A DNA stretch of 64,000 nt from Pseudomonas sp. S06B 330 (GCF_002845275.2 NZ_CP088149.1:5090001-5154000), one strand, 5' to 3'; counted from the first letter of the stretch, positions 36,484 to 46,407 are shown. Notes: generated by a model not told the origin, from the sequence alone. A program made the numbers and translations.

Positions 36484-37751
36484 GATTGGGGCTCGGAGAA
36501 TACCCGGCGGAGTTTGTCACTCGCCGGGTTTAGCGCTTCGCGCAAGAAGCCCTCGCCACTGCGACGATCAAGACGGAACAGGGTGTTGGTGACATAAACA
36601 TCCTCACGCACGCCAACCACTTCCAGTACTTCGCTGACACAACGCCGACCGTCAGCCAGACGCGTCAACTGGATCACAACATCGAGCGCGGCACAGATCA
36701 TCTGCCGCAAGGTCTTTTCCGCAACCTGGCGCCCGGTCAGGCCGACCAGGGTTTCCAGACGCAGCAAGGCATCCTGCGCAGTGTTGGCATGTACGGTGCT
36801 CATCGAACCATCGTGACCAGTATTCATCGCCGTCAGCACATCAAGCACTTCAACACCACGAATCTCGCCCAGCAGAATACGATCAGGGCGCATGCGCAGG
36901 GCGTTGCGAATCAGCTCGCTGGATTTGATTTCGCCATGGCCCTCGGCATTCGGCGGGCGGGTTTCCAGGCGCACCACATGCGGGTGGTCCAACTGCAGTT
37001 CAGCGACATCCTCAATGCTCACCAACCGTTCATGTGGGGTGATCAACTGGCTGAGGATATTGAGCAAAGTAGTCTTGCCGGTGCCGGTGCCGCCGCTGAC
37101 CAGGATGTTGCAGCGCCGCGTCACCGCCAAGTGGAGAAAATCGAGGATGTTCTGGTCAATGGTGCGCGTGGCCAGCAGGTCAGCGCTTTTGAGCATGTCC
37201 TTGCGAAACTTACGGATCGACAGGCAAGGACCATCCAGTGCCACCGGCGGGATGATGGCATTGACCCGGCTGCCATCGGGCATACGCGCGTCGACCATCG
37301 GCGAGGATTCGTCCAGACGCCTGCCCAGGGGCGCAAGGATGCGTTGCATCACGCGCTCGACATGATGGGCGTCGATAAAGCGCAGGTCAGTCTGCTGCAG
37401 CATGCCGCCGCGCTCCACAAACACCCGGTGCGGACCGTTGACCAGAATCTCGGTGACACTGGTATCACGCAGCAGCACTTCCAGCGGGCCGAAGCCGGTC
37501 AACTCATCGACGATTTCCTCAGCCAGGCGCTCCATCTCATAGCGCGACAAGGCCAGGTGCAGGCGCGATATGTAGTCACCGACTTGCTCCACCACAAACT
37601 GCGCGAGCGCCGGGCGCGACCCTTCAAGCAAGTTACGCCCGCTGTCTTCAATGGCGTCGATGATGTAACGATGCAAGGCCCGCTTGAGAGCTTGAGGATC
37701 GTTGCCCAGGTTATGCCGTTGACCACCGAACAGTTCATCGACGCTGCTCAT
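36480..37751 (-). CDS. tadA: Tad pilus motor ATPase TadA
   Basis: The 423-residue secretion ATPase has Walker A GGTGTGKTT (Lys226), the aspartate box VSIEDVAELQL, Walker B RILLGEIRGVE and the histidine box NTGHDGSMSTVHAN. The start at MSSVDELFGG overlaps the tadZ stop as ATGA; an ATG nine codons earlier is less likely. It powers Flp pilus assembly at the cytoplasmic face. Confidence 0.95.
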   Translation of the reverse strand: MSSVDELFGGQRHNLGNDPQALKRALHRYIIDAIEDSGRNLLEGSRPALAQFVVEQVGDYISRLHLALSRYEMERLAEEIVDELTGFGPLEVLLRDTSVTEILVNGPHRVFVERGGMLQQTDLRFIDAHHVERVMQRILAPLGRRLDESSPMVDARMPDGSRVNAIIPPVALDGPCLSIRKFRKDMLKSADLLATRTIDQNILDFLHLAVTRRCNILVSGGTGTGKTTLLNILSQLITPHERLVSIEDVAELQLDHPHVVRLETRPPNAEGHGEIKSSELIRNALRMRPDRILLGEIRGVEVLDVLTAMNTGHDGSMSTVHANTAQDALLRLETLVGLTGRQVAEKTLRQMICAALDVVIQLTRLADGRRCVSEVLEVVGVREDVYVTNTLFRLDRRSGEGFLREALNPASDKLRRVFSEPQS

Positions 37752-38938
37752 TTGTGCCCCCACAGTCGGTTCAGCCAATTAGCTCTGGCAGGTTTGTTGC
37801 TCTGCGTACGCCGCGCCAAACGCTCACCCAAGGCTTTGAGATGCTGGGTGAGGCTTTCCCGGGGGGCCAACTCGAACAGGGTCAAACCCTGGTTTTTGGC
37901 ATTCAGTCGTACTTCCGGGCTGTAAGGCAGCACCACTAACAGGGGCAAGCCAAAGCGCTTGACCAAGGCATCGGCATCCGGGGCCACACCCTTGAGATAG
38001 CGATCGACCAGCAGGCTGGCATGCTCCAGTTTCATGCCTCTTTCCCGCCACTGGGCCAGCACTTCGAGATTGCGTCGGCAGTCCAGAACGTTCTGATCGG
38101 TGTACCAGATCAGCTTGTCGCAATGACTGACAAAGGTACGCAAGGCTTCACTGTCCGCCTGCCCGGTCAGGTTGACCACGATGTGCTGGAAGTGCTGACG
38201 CAAGGCACTGAGCAGCATGTACAACTCGGCAGCGCTGGTACGTTCCAGCGGCTCGTCGCTTTGGGCATAAGCCAGCAAGCGCAAACCGGAGCTTTCGCGA
38301 CTGAAGGCGCTGTCGATCAAGGTGTTGTCCAGGCGGCGCAGGTGACGCAAGGCATCACCGAAATGGAACGATGCCTCCAGCCCCAGCAGCGCCAGGCTAT
38401 CGCCACGGGGCAACCCCAGGTCAAGCAGCAGGGTCTGCTGACCATTGTTTTGTACCACCCGTGCCAGGTGCGTGGTGAGCAGCGCACCGTCAGCCGCAGA
38501 TTGTGCGCCGTACAGCACGGTCAGGCCGCCCAGGCTGGGGTTGCTGGTCACCGGTGGCAGGCGTTTGCTCAAGCGTCGCACCAACCCTGCCACTTCACTT
38601 GAGCGCGAACCATAGGCGACGAAATCCCGGGCACCAGCACGCATCGCATTGAGCACCAGCTGGTTGTCCATACCATCGCCGAGGGCGACGATCGCCAGCA
38701 TCGGCTTGGCTTCCAGTACGCCTTCAATCAACGCACATTGGCTGACCACGTGCTCGCGATCGAGGCCAACAAACACCAGGTTGGCAAAGGTCACTTCGAC
38801 CAGCGCCAGTAACTCATCGAGGCTGCCACTGCCGGCACCCACAACCTGTCCCAACGGTGCCAGCGCGCCCTGCAGCCACTGCAGATCGACGTTATTGCGG
38901 GTGATGGCAAGAAAGGTCTGGCTCAGGCTTTCGCTCAT
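37748..38938 (-). CDS. tadZ: Tad localisation ATPase TadZ/CpaE
   Basis: The 396-residue protein has an N-terminal receiver-like domain (residues about 5-125) and a C-terminal MinD/ParA-type ATPase fold. The P-loop is atypical: GAQSAADGALLTTH lacks the usual lysines, in line with the weak Walker A boxes known in some TadZ proteins. Its start overlaps the rcpA stop as ATGA. TadZ marks the cell pole for pilus assembly. Confidence 0.88.
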   Translation of the reverse strand: MSESLSQTFLAITRNNVDLQWLQGALAPLGQVVGAGSGSLDELLALVEVTFANLVFVGLDREHVVSQCALIEGVLEAKPMLAIVALGDGMDNQLVLNAMRAGARDFVAYGSRSSEVAGLVRRLSKRLPPVTSNPSLGGLTVLYGAQSAADGALLTTHLARVVQNNGQQTLLLDLGLPRGDSLALLGLEASFHFGDALRHLRRLDNTLIDSAFSRESSGLRLLAYAQSDEPLERTSAAELYMLLSALRQHFQHIVVNLTGQADSEALRTFVSHCDKLIWYTDQNVLDCRRNLEVLAQWRERGMKLEHASLLVDRYLKGVAPDADALVKRFGLPLLVVLPYSPEVRLNAKNQGLTLFELAPRESLTQHLKALGERLARRTQSNKPARANWLNRLWGHK

Positions 38939-40185
38939 TGAGATAACCCGCTGCGACCCTCAAAGTCGCCGTTTTCAAGAAAGAACAGCCGGCCCCAGCT
39001 TGGGTCATAGTTGCGCAGTCCCTCACCCGGCAGCTGCGGCAGCTTGGCATTGGCAGCCAAGGGTTGGACCAAGTGCGGGGTGACGATCATCAACAGCTCG
39101 GTTTCATCGCGCATCAGCTGCGACTGACGAAAAAACGCACCCAGGATCGGGATATTGCCCAGGCCCGGAAACTTATCCACCGCCGAGCGCGTGGTGCTGC
39201 TGATCAGGCCGCTGATGACGAAACTCTCACCATCGGCCAAGGAAATACTGGTATCGGTGCGCCGGACCGTCAGCCCCGGCACCAGGGTGCCAGCGATATT
39301 CACGGCATTGGTGTAGTCCAGTTCGCTGACCTCTGGCGCGACCTTCAGGGTAATGCGATCACGGCTAACCACCGTTGGCGACAGCGCCAAGCGAATACCG
39401 AACTCCTTGTACTCGATCGAGACGTTGTCGCTGCCACTGCTGGGCACTGGGATCGGGATCTCACCACCAGCCAGGAAACTGGCGGTCAAACCACTGAGCA
39501 CCACCAGGCTGGGACGCGCCAGGGTATAGGCAAAACCGCTGTTTTCCAGCGCATTGATAGCCGCCAGAAAGCGGCTGCTGCCACCTCCCCAGACAATATT
39601 GAAGACATCGTTGTCCAGCGGTACACCGCCGATCACGTCAGCCACCTGACCAGGCCTGGCGATGGTGTTGAACGTTGTACCCGGCGATCCGATCAGCGAG
39701 TTGTTGGAGCCTTTAAAGAACAGTCGTGCACCGGCTTCCTTGAACTTGGTCCGGTTGACCTCGACAAAACGGATATCGGCCTGCACCTGGCTCGGTAGCG
39801 TTGAATCCTGGGACGGTGGCAAGGCGGTATCGGCCATTGCGGTAGTGGCTACGCCTTTGACGAACAACAGCGTTTGCAGCGGGTTCTTTGAACAATCCGT
39901 CCACAGCATCAGGCTGGTAGCACCTGGGTTCATCGCCGTCAGCAGTACACCATCGTCACCACTGGCGTGTACGTCAGCAATTTTCGCATCGCCCACAGCG
40001 ACCCGAGTGATCGGCACCTGAGTACGCAACTCCTGCTGCAAGCCCTGATCGATCTCGATCGCCGCTGGCAGATTTGCCAGCGCCTTGCAGCCACTTCCCG
40101 CTGCGTGGGCCAGGGGCAGCAGCGTGCCGCCGCAGAACGCAGCGCACAGCAATTGCTTGATAATCCGCACGGAACGACTGCTCAT
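38935..40185 (-). CDS. rcpA: Tad outer-membrane secretin RcpA/CpaC
   Basis: The 416-residue protein has a signal peptide (LLCAAFCGGTLLPLAHAAG), an N-terminal domain for periplasmic interaction and the secretin domain with FLAGGEIPIPVPSSG, EYKEFGIRLALSPTV and VPGLTVRRTDTSISLADGE. It forms the pore for the Flp pilus. It begins 20 bp after rcpC. Confidence 0.92.
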   Translation of the reverse strand: MSSRSVRIIKQLLCAAFCGGTLLPLAHAAGSGCKALANLPAAIEIDQGLQQELRTQVPITRVAVGDAKIADVHASGDDGVLLTAMNPGATSLMLWTDCSKNPLQTLLFVKGVATTAMADTALPPSQDSTLPSQVQADIRFVEVNRTKFKEAGARLFFKGSNNSLIGSPGTTFNTIARPGQVADVIGGVPLDNDVFNIVWGGGSSRFLAAINALENSGFAYTLARPSLVVLSGLTASFLAGGEIPIPVPSSGSDNVSIEYKEFGIRLALSPTVVSRDRITLKVAPEVSELDYTNAVNIAGTLVPGLTVRRTDTSISLADGESFVISGLISSTTRSAVDKFPGLGNIPILGAFFRQSQLMRDETELLMIVTPHLVQPLAANAKLPQLPGEGLRNYDPSWGRLFFLENGDFEGRSGLSQ

Positions 40186-40205
40186 TTAAGGGCATCCTTG
40201 CTTGA

Positions 40206-41135
40206 TCAGGGAGTAGGCTGACTGGACTGATTACCGCGGATGATTTGCATGCCACGGCGTGGCGTTGAACTGGCGACGGCCGCAGCAACGGGGGTCTGTG
40301 CCAACTGACTGAAGCGATAGAGTTCGCGGTTGGCGAGGCCCACCTCTTGGGCACTGCTTTGCGGGTCAGCCCAGTAACGGGCCAGGCGCTTTTCTTCGGC
40401 GCTGCGTACGGCCAGGCGCAAACTGCCAGCCTGGGCAGCGAGCAACAGGCGACTGGCCAAGGCTTCCGGTACCGCCAAGACCACAGTACGCGCTGCATTG
40501 CGTTGCAGCTCCTGGCGGGCCTTGTCATCCAGGGCCGGTTCCACGGGCTGCCCCTCTGTACCCAGCCCCATTTGCCTGCCGACGCTAAGCAGGCGCAGGG
40601 CCGGCAAAACCACTTGGGCGGAGGCCTGGGGGTTGTTGTTGTCTTCACGCAAGTAGAGCAACACATCAACGTAATCGCCAGGGCTCAATTGCCCTGCCGC
40701 ACCAACCACATCGTCAATGGCCAGGGCCAGGGCACGCTCATGGGGATGGATCATGCGCGCCAACGGCCCGCCCGCCTCAAAGCTGCTCGCCTCAAGCCAG
40801 GTGCCAGCGCTCAGTGCGCGCCAGCTGCTGCGGCCGAGCACCTGCTCCAACGTCTGGAAGCTGCCCGCAGGTGCTACCTGTAAACGCTCAACTAACAAGT
40901 CATCGACGGTTAATGGCGTGTAGGGCTGCACATCTCGGCGCAGCACTACCACCGGGTGGCGTATTTCATCGGCGGCCTTTTCGGCCAACGCCACTGGCGC
41001 AGAGACAGGCGTTGGTGCGGCAGGCGCGGCCACGGGCTCGACGGCAGGACGGCTCAATACCAGGCCCCAGTAACCAGCGAGCACGGCGCCAAGTAAAAAG
41101 AAGCCAGCGAGAATGATGGTAATGCGACTGCTCAT
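40206..41135 (-). CDS. rcpC: Tad pilus assembly protein RcpC/CpaB
   Basis: The 309-residue protein has an N-terminal transmembrane helix (ITIILAGFFLLGAVLAGYW), a SAF-like domain at about 58-125 (PVVVLRRDVQPYTPLTVDDL) and an RcpC-type region (LSPGDYVDVLLYL). It is the first gene of the leftward tad operon, divergent from flp. Confidence 0.9.
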   Translation of the reverse strand: MSSRITIILAGFFLLGAVLAGYWGLVLSRPAVEPVAAPAAPTPVSAPVALAEKAADEIRHPVVVLRRDVQPYTPLTVDDLLVERLQVAPAGSFQTLEQVLGRSSWRALSAGTWLEASSFEAGGPLARMIHPHERALALAIDDVVGAAGQLSPGDYVDVLLYLREDNNNPQASAQVVLPALRLLSVGRQMGLGTEGQPVEPALDDKARQELQRNAARTVVLAVPEALASRLLLAAQAGSLRLAVRSAEEKRLARYWADPQSSAQEVGLANRELYRFSQLAQTPVAAAVASSTPRRGMQIIRGNQSSQPTP

Positions 41136-41458
41136 GCTGGCCCTTCCTCAGCGCGTGTTCGTCCCGTGCAGCCACCTTGCGAACCCGCGCACTACGTTGA
41201 AATCAGAAGTAACTATTTCGCTATTTGAAGGTAGCGCAGCTAAGGCAAAACGCCATTACCCGTCAGATTTTTTTCCATCGCAAAGCTGACACCCCCTCAA
41301 AACAGCAGGTTAGTGACGTCAAAAAGGCACTATCACTTTCGTATTAATGCCTTCTTACATTTGCCGGATTTTCAGCGTTTGACGATGCTGTGATGGCAAA
41401 GGGGAATCATCGAACAAATCCCCTGCCCATCTGCGCCTTGTGCGCCAGGAGAAGAGCC
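41136..41458. promoter_or_regulatory. 323-bp divergent control region rcpC / flp
   Basis: This gap separates the leftward tad operon from the flp pilin gene and is AT-rich in its centre. It must contain both promoters, and PprB is the expected activator. An inverted repeat AAGGCA-N18-TGCCTT lies at 41324-41353, within a T/A-rich segment. No exact sigma-factor or PprB motif could be assigned by eye. Confidence 0.55.
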
Positions 41459-41692
41459 ATGCGTCTGTCACGAATGCTCAAGCGCTGCAAAGAATTCTTC
41501 TACCGCAAGGACGGGGCTTCCGGTATCGAGTACGCCATTGCGGCGGCGATGGTGGCGGCAGTGTTGACCACGTTTATCGAGCCCATCTCCACCAACGTCA
41601 CCTCAATTTTTGAGAAGGTGCAAACCTCCATGGAAAATGCAGGAAAAACTGGCGGTGGTACTGCTTCCACTGGTGGCGGTAGTGGCACTTAA
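41459..41692 (+). CDS. flp: Flp type IVb pilin
   Basis: The 77-residue prepilin has a basic leader, the cleavage motif G19 followed by ASGIEY (Glu at +5, Tyr at +6), a hydrophobic helix (AIAAAMVAAVLTTF) and a Gly/Ser/Thr-rich tail (TGGGTASTGGGSGT). AGGAG precedes the ATG. FppA should cleave after Gly19 to leave a mature pilin of about 58 residues. Confidence 0.93.
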   Translation: MRLSRMLKRCKEFFYRKDGASGIEYAIAAAMVAAVLTTFIEPISTNVTSIFEKVQTSMENAGKTGGGTASTGGGSGT

Positions 41693-41751
41693 AGACTGAC
41701 CAGCTTCATGGACTATGCGGCCTGACCTTTGAATTTTAACGGTACAACACC

Positions 41752-42159
41752 ATGCCAACCTCTTCCCAGCGACAACAGATACTCCTGGTGGATGATGAAG
41801 AGGACGCCTTGTTGGAACTGGCCGAATTGCTTGAGGGCGAAGGCTTCTGTTGCTACACGGCCACCTCGGTCAAACTCGCCCTACAGCAGCTCACCCGCCA
41901 CCCGGATGTGGCCCTGGTAATCACCGACCTGCGCATGCCGGAGGAAAGTGGCATTTCCCTGATCAAGCGCCTGCGCGAGCACACGGCGCGCCAGCACTTG
42001 CCAGTGATTGTCACCTCTGGCCATGCCGACATGGACGACATCAGTGACTTGCTACGCCTGCAGGTGCTGGACCTGTTTCGCAAGCCGATCTATCACACCC
42101 GCCTGCTGGAAACCCTGGATAACCTCTTCCCCAAGCCGCGCCTACACCTGGTTAACTGA
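41752..42159 (+). CDS. Stand-alone receiver-domain response regulator
   Basis: The 135-residue protein is a single receiver domain: ILLVDDEED, Asp59 in ITDLRMPE, IVTSGHA and FRKPI complete the active site. There is no output domain. Its sequence resembles the PprB receiver (both have a GFCC/GYCC stretch and Asp59). It lies 59 bp after flp on the same strand and could compete for, or pass on, phosphate from PprA. Confidence 0.85.
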   Translation: MPTSSQRQQILLVDDEEDALLELAELLEGEGFCCYTATSVKLALQQLTRHPDVALVITDLRMPEESGISLIKRLREHTARQHLPVIVTSGHADMDDISDLLRLQVLDLFRKPIYHTRLLETLDNLFPKPRLHLVN

Positions 42160-42168
42160 CACTCGCGC

Positions 42169-43833
42169 CTACAGCTGATACCTGAAGCTCACGGTAAAAC
42201 GTGGCTGCCGGTTGAGGCTGTCCAGGGCGATATCGGACATCGGCTTGGCCACCTCCAGGGAGATGTTGTAAGCGTGGGCATCGCCAAAGCGCAGCCCCAT
42301 TGCCGTTGATGACAGGCGTGAGTCACGTATCTCCAGCTCGTTGAACCAGCTGCGTGCAGCATCCACCACAACATAGGGTTGAACACGTTTGAACCAGCCG
42401 TTGTCCCGCTTGAAGCTGTAGTTCAGCTCATACGCCGCCCCCCAGCCCTTGTCCCCCGACGCCTGGTCACTGGGATAACCACGGCCGAATGTCTGCCCGC
42501 CAAATACCGCGCGCTCGCTGTCAGGCAGGCTATCGTTGGTCCAGAACAACGCGGCCGAAACCACCCCCTGCCAATCATCGAAGAAACGATCACTCTGCAG
42601 TCCGGAGACGCGCAGGCGCAGAAAGTCGAGATCGATATTCCCTGTGGTATTCGCCCCAAAATAGTCCATGCCCTGATAGGCACCGACACTGAGAATACGC
42701 AGTTGCCGCGGATCGGCCTTGCGCCAGTCACCGTCGAACGCCAAGGCACGTAGATCGGTACGGCTGCTGATCCTAAGGGGTGCGTCAACGGCTTGATAAT
42801 CGGTGTCATCGTTCACCGCATACAGGCGTCCGCCAATACTTAACCACTGGTCAGGCGCGGCAATCAGCACCTGACTGAGGCCAACCGAGTAACGGTCGTT
42901 CTCGCGGCGTTGCTTGAGGTCGACGCCATTGTTCAGACGCACCCGCGCACGCGGCTCACTACGGTACTGCGAGGCTGACAGGTTGAGCTGACTGCCTTCG
43001 CTGTCCAGGTACTGGGCATAATCCAGGCGGTAGTAGTACTCATGGTCATCGCCCGGCGGCACCAGCGCACTGAAACTCACTTGTTCGGCCAGTGACGTCT
43101 GGGCATTGCTGCTGACGGCCAATAACGCCTGAAGGTCGTCACGGCTGCCATCGCCCAGGGTCAGCGTTGAGGACACGGGGTTACGCGAGGCCTGAACCAC
43201 CAGCGTGTTCGCGGCGTCATGAGTGTCAGGCGCGGCCACTTGAGCGCGAAGGGTGACTCCGGGCATCCGGCTCATCAATCCGGTATAGCGTTCCAGGGTC
43301 TCGCGCGTCAGCGGGCGCTCGGCCTTGAGCCGGGTCGCCAGCTTACCCAGATAGGCTGACGCCGGGCCAATATCGCCTTGCAATTCATAGTCGCGAATGT
43401 AGCCCTCAACCAACACCACCTGTACCCGCCCATCAGCAAAGTCCTGCGGCGGTAGGTACGCGTAAGACAACAGGTAACCATCCTGTTGATAACGCCGTGT
43501 CAGGCGTTGAGTCGCTTCATTCAACTCGGCCAGGCTAACCTCGCGATTGATCAGGTCCTGAAAGTTGTCGCGCAGGTCACTCAAGGGATAGAGGGTACCG
43601 CCTTCGAAGCGAACCTTGTGTAAGCGCACTCGGGTGCTCATCAACGCTTGCGGCTGAGGGACAGGTGCGGCTACCTGCAGGTCGAGTACGCTGGGGCGAT
43701 AGGCATCGGCAGGCAAGTTGGCCGCGGGCAGGCTGCGTTCGACGTCATTGCTGTTGAGAAAGCCTGGCAGTGGTTCGGCACTTAGCCCACTTACCCAGGC
43801 AAGACTCAGAATCACGACGGTCAACGGACGCAT
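42169..43833 (-). CDS. TpsB-type two-partner secretion transporter (ShlB/FhaC family)
   Basis: The 554-residue protein has a signal peptide, a POTRA-rich N-terminal third (VRLHKVRFEGGTLYPLSDL, QRLTRRYQQDGYLLSYAYLP) and a C-terminal 16-strand barrel with the TpsB motif VFGGQTFGRGYPSDQ. GGAG before MRPLTVV fixes the start. TpsB proteins export a TpsA adhesin or cytolysin; none is encoded beside it here. Its end is 9 bp from the receiver gene, which converges on it. Confidence 0.9.
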   Translation of the reverse strand: MRPLTVVILSLAWVSGLSAEPLPGFLNSNDVERSLPAANLPADAYRPSVLDLQVAAPVPQPQALMSTRVRLHKVRFEGGTLYPLSDLRDNFQDLINREVSLAELNEATQRLTRRYQQDGYLLSYAYLPPQDFADGRVQVVLVEGYIRDYELQGDIGPASAYLGKLATRLKAERPLTRETLERYTGLMSRMPGVTLRAQVAAPDTHDAANTLVVQASRNPVSSTLTLGDGSRDDLQALLAVSSNAQTSLAEQVSFSALVPPGDDHEYYYRLDYAQYLDSEGSQLNLSASQYRSEPRARVRLNNGVDLKQRRENDRYSVGLSQVLIAAPDQWLSIGGRLYAVNDDTDYQAVDAPLRISSRTDLRALAFDGDWRKADPRQLRILSVGAYQGMDYFGANTTGNIDLDFLRLRVSGLQSDRFFDDWQGVVSAALFWTNDSLPDSERAVFGGQTFGRGYPSDQASGDKGWGAAYELNYSFKRDNGWFKRVQPYVVVDAARSWFNELEIRDSRLSSTAMGLRFGDAHAYNISLEVAKPMSDIALDSLNRQPRFTVSFRYQL

Positions 43834-43948
43834 TGGACGCTCCATGATCCCGACAAGTACGAGAGCGCCAAGACAGTCCGCTCGTCAGTCTCAAGCGTAG
43901 GTGTTGCCCGAAGGATCGTCTAATCACAATGCAAGGGCACACCGGCCG

Positions 43949-46303
43949 CTACTCATTGATCTGGAACTCGACCCGCGCGGTTTGCCCGCTTTCATCCAGC
44001 GCACTCAACTCCATCCGTCCGGTCTGTTCGAAACGGGCGCTCAAGTGCTCCTGCCCCAGCGACTCCCCCAGTGGCACGCCGTTGAGGAACCACCAGCGCC
44101 GCCCGCTACCACCCAGTGCTGACACCTCAAGGCGCAATGGCTCACTGCTGGTGGCCGGTCGACGTAATTGATCGCCCTGGCGCACACCGACGATAGACAA
44201 CGGTGGGGCAATCGCCGGGACCTGGGGTGGGCAGTCCGGATCAAGCTGGGGCAAGCGCGCCTGGCGCCGTTCCACACGCGGTAACCAGGGCTCCAACGGC
44301 GCTGGCCACAAGGCTATCTCGCGGGCTTGAGCACCAGGACAACTGGCATCGACCCGTTGCCCGTTGGCATTGAGCCATACCGTTTCGCGCAAGCCGACGC
44401 TCAAGGGCTGGTCGGCCGCTTGCAAGGTTGGCGGTGTAGTGCCGTCCAGGGTCCAGGCAAAGCGCTGGCGACGGCAATTGTCGTCCTGGCGGGCAAGGGG
44501 TTGTCCCAGTGGCCAGCAGATCGCAGCCACGCCGACATTGGCAGGCACCGCCGCCACAGGTACAGCGATTCCACGTTGGCTGTCACGGTTGCTCAGCACG
44601 TCATGAACCTGGAGCATCAACGGCGCCGCCGACGCCAGGCCAAACTGCCCTGGTACCGGGGTGCCATCCGGTCGGCCAATCCAGATCCCGATCAGATACC
44701 GCGGCCCGACGCCGATCGACCAGGCATCACGAAAGCCATAGCTGGTGCCGGTCTTCCAGGCCAATTGTGGTCGCTGCACAAGTTCGGCATGGGGGTCACG
44801 GTCCGGGCGCGCCTGGCCACTGAGAATGCGCCGGATAATCCAGGCACTCCCCGGTGACAGTAAACGGCGGTCGAGCAATGGCGCATCCGGTTGCAACCGC
44901 ATCGGGGCACTCATACCGCCGCGTGACAGCGCACCGTAGCCAGCCACCAAGTCTTCAAGGCGACTGCCCGCACCGCCGAGGATCAACGACAGGTTCGGCT
45001 CGGCCAGCGGTGGCAGGGTCAGCGGCACGCCTCCCATGCGCATCTGCGCGGCAAAGCGCTTGGGACCATAGGCTTCGAGCAACTGCACCGCAGGCAGATT
45101 CAACGACAGTGCCAGCGCCGAGCTGGCTGCCACCGGGCCGCTGAACCCCATGGAAAAGTTACCGGGCCGATAGTCGCCATAGCGTCTGGGCACGTCCTGC
45201 AACAGGGATTCGGAGTGAATCAGACCATCGTCCATGGCCATACCATAGAGGAACGGTTTGAGCGTCGATCCTGGGGAACGTAAGGCGGTGATCATGTCGA
45301 CATGGCCGAAGCGTCGTTCATCGCTCAGGTCAACCGACCCTAGGTAAGCGCGTACCGCCATGTTCTGCGCCTCCACCACCAGGATCGCTGCCGAGGTTCG
45401 CTCGGGCAGCCGCGCTCGCCAGCCCAGCAGCAAGTCTTCCAGACGACGTTGCAGCGAAGCATCGAGGGTGGTGTGGATCAGCGGAGGGCTGTGCGGCCGA
45501 TTCAAGCGTCGCGCCAGCAATGGCGCCAGTGTCGGCTCCTGACGTGGCGCCAGCAACAGCGGCTCCTCCATGGCCTCATCAATTCGCTGTTGCGGCCATA
45601 CCTGAAACTCGGCCAGGCGCTTGAGTACTTTGTCGCGGGCCACCTGTGCGCGTGCCGGGTGACGGTCCGGACGCAAGCGGCTCGGCGCCTGGGGCAATAC
45701 CGCGAGCATGGCCGCTTCAGACGGGGTCAGGTGTTGCGGCGATTTGCCCAGGTACGCCCAACTGGCTGCTGCCACACCCTGCAAGGTACCGCCAAACGGG
45801 GCGCGATTGAGGTAGATCTCCAGGATCTGCGCCTTCGACAAGTGCCACTCCAACTGCGCCGTGCGCCACAACTGGCGTAGCTTGCCGGGCAAGGTGCGTG
45901 AGTGTGGATCGAGCAGACGTGCTACCTGCATCGAGAGCGTACTGCCCCCCGACACCACCCGCTGATCACGCAGGTTCTGCCACGCTGCACGGCCAAGGGC
46001 CAGCGGGTTGACGCCTGGGTGCTGGTAGAACCAGCGGTCCTCGTAGGTCAACAGTGCCTGCAGGTAGTAGGGTGATACCTGTTCGGCGCTGACCGGGTAG
46101 CGCCAGACCCCCTCGGCATCGGCAAATCGCCACAGCGGTGTGCCGTCCTCGGCCAACACTACCCGCGCCAGGTCATCGGTCGGCAGCGGCAAGGGCCACA
46201 TGCGGTCAGCGGCCCACAGCAATGCCATAAACAACAGCAGCACAGCTAATAGCCTTCTCAGGCGTTTTGCCATTGGGCTAAGCGGGCGAGCTAAGATAGG
46301 CAT
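43949..46303 (-). CDS. pbpC: Penicillin-binding protein 1C
   Basis: The 784-residue bifunctional murein synthase has an N-terminal membrane anchor (LLAVLLLFMALLWAAD), a glycosyltransferase domain (YEDRWFYQHPGVNPL, SGGSTLSMQVARLL), a transpeptidase with SPGSTLKPF and KTGTSYG, and a C-terminal BiPBP-type domain. The length matches PbpC. GGAGG fixes the start at MPILARPL. The alpha-2-macroglobulin gene upstream is the usual partner. Confidence 0.93.
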   Translation of the reverse strand: MPILARPLSPMAKRLRRLLAVLLLFMALLWAADRMWPLPLPTDDLARVVLAEDGTPLWRFADAEGVWRYPVSAEQVSPYYLQALLTYEDRWFYQHPGVNPLALGRAAWQNLRDQRVVSGGSTLSMQVARLLDPHSRTLPGKLRQLWRTAQLEWHLSKAQILEIYLNRAPFGGTLQGVAAASWAYLGKSPQHLTPSEAAMLAVLPQAPSRLRPDRHPARAQVARDKVLKRLAEFQVWPQQRIDEAMEEPLLLAPRQEPTLAPLLARRLNRPHSPPLIHTTLDASLQRRLEDLLLGWRARLPERTSAAILVVEAQNMAVRAYLGSVDLSDERRFGHVDMITALRSPGSTLKPFLYGMAMDDGLIHSESLLQDVPRRYGDYRPGNFSMGFSGPVAASSALALSLNLPAVQLLEAYGPKRFAAQMRMGGVPLTLPPLAEPNLSLILGGAGSRLEDLVAGYGALSRGGMSAPMRLQPDAPLLDRRLLSPGSAWIIRRILSGQARPDRDPHAELVQRPQLAWKTGTSYGFRDAWSIGVGPRYLIGIWIGRPDGTPVPGQFGLASAAPLMLQVHDVLSNRDSQRGIAVPVAAVPANVGVAAICWPLGQPLARQDDNCRRQRFAWTLDGTTPPTLQAADQPLSVGLRETVWLNANGQRVDASCPGAQAREIALWPAPLEPWLPRVERRQARLPQLDPDCPPQVPAIAPPLSIVGVRQGDQLRRPATSSEPLRLEVSALGGSGRRWWFLNGVPLGESLGQEHLSARFEQTGRMELSALDESGQTARVEFQINE

Positions 46304-46407
46304 CAGGCCTCCCCGTCGCTGGCAATGGGCAGGGAACCGAGCAGGCCAACGCATGGCCAAAGGTTTGGCAACGGCCAATGAGCCGATACGATCATCAGGA
46401 AGCAACT

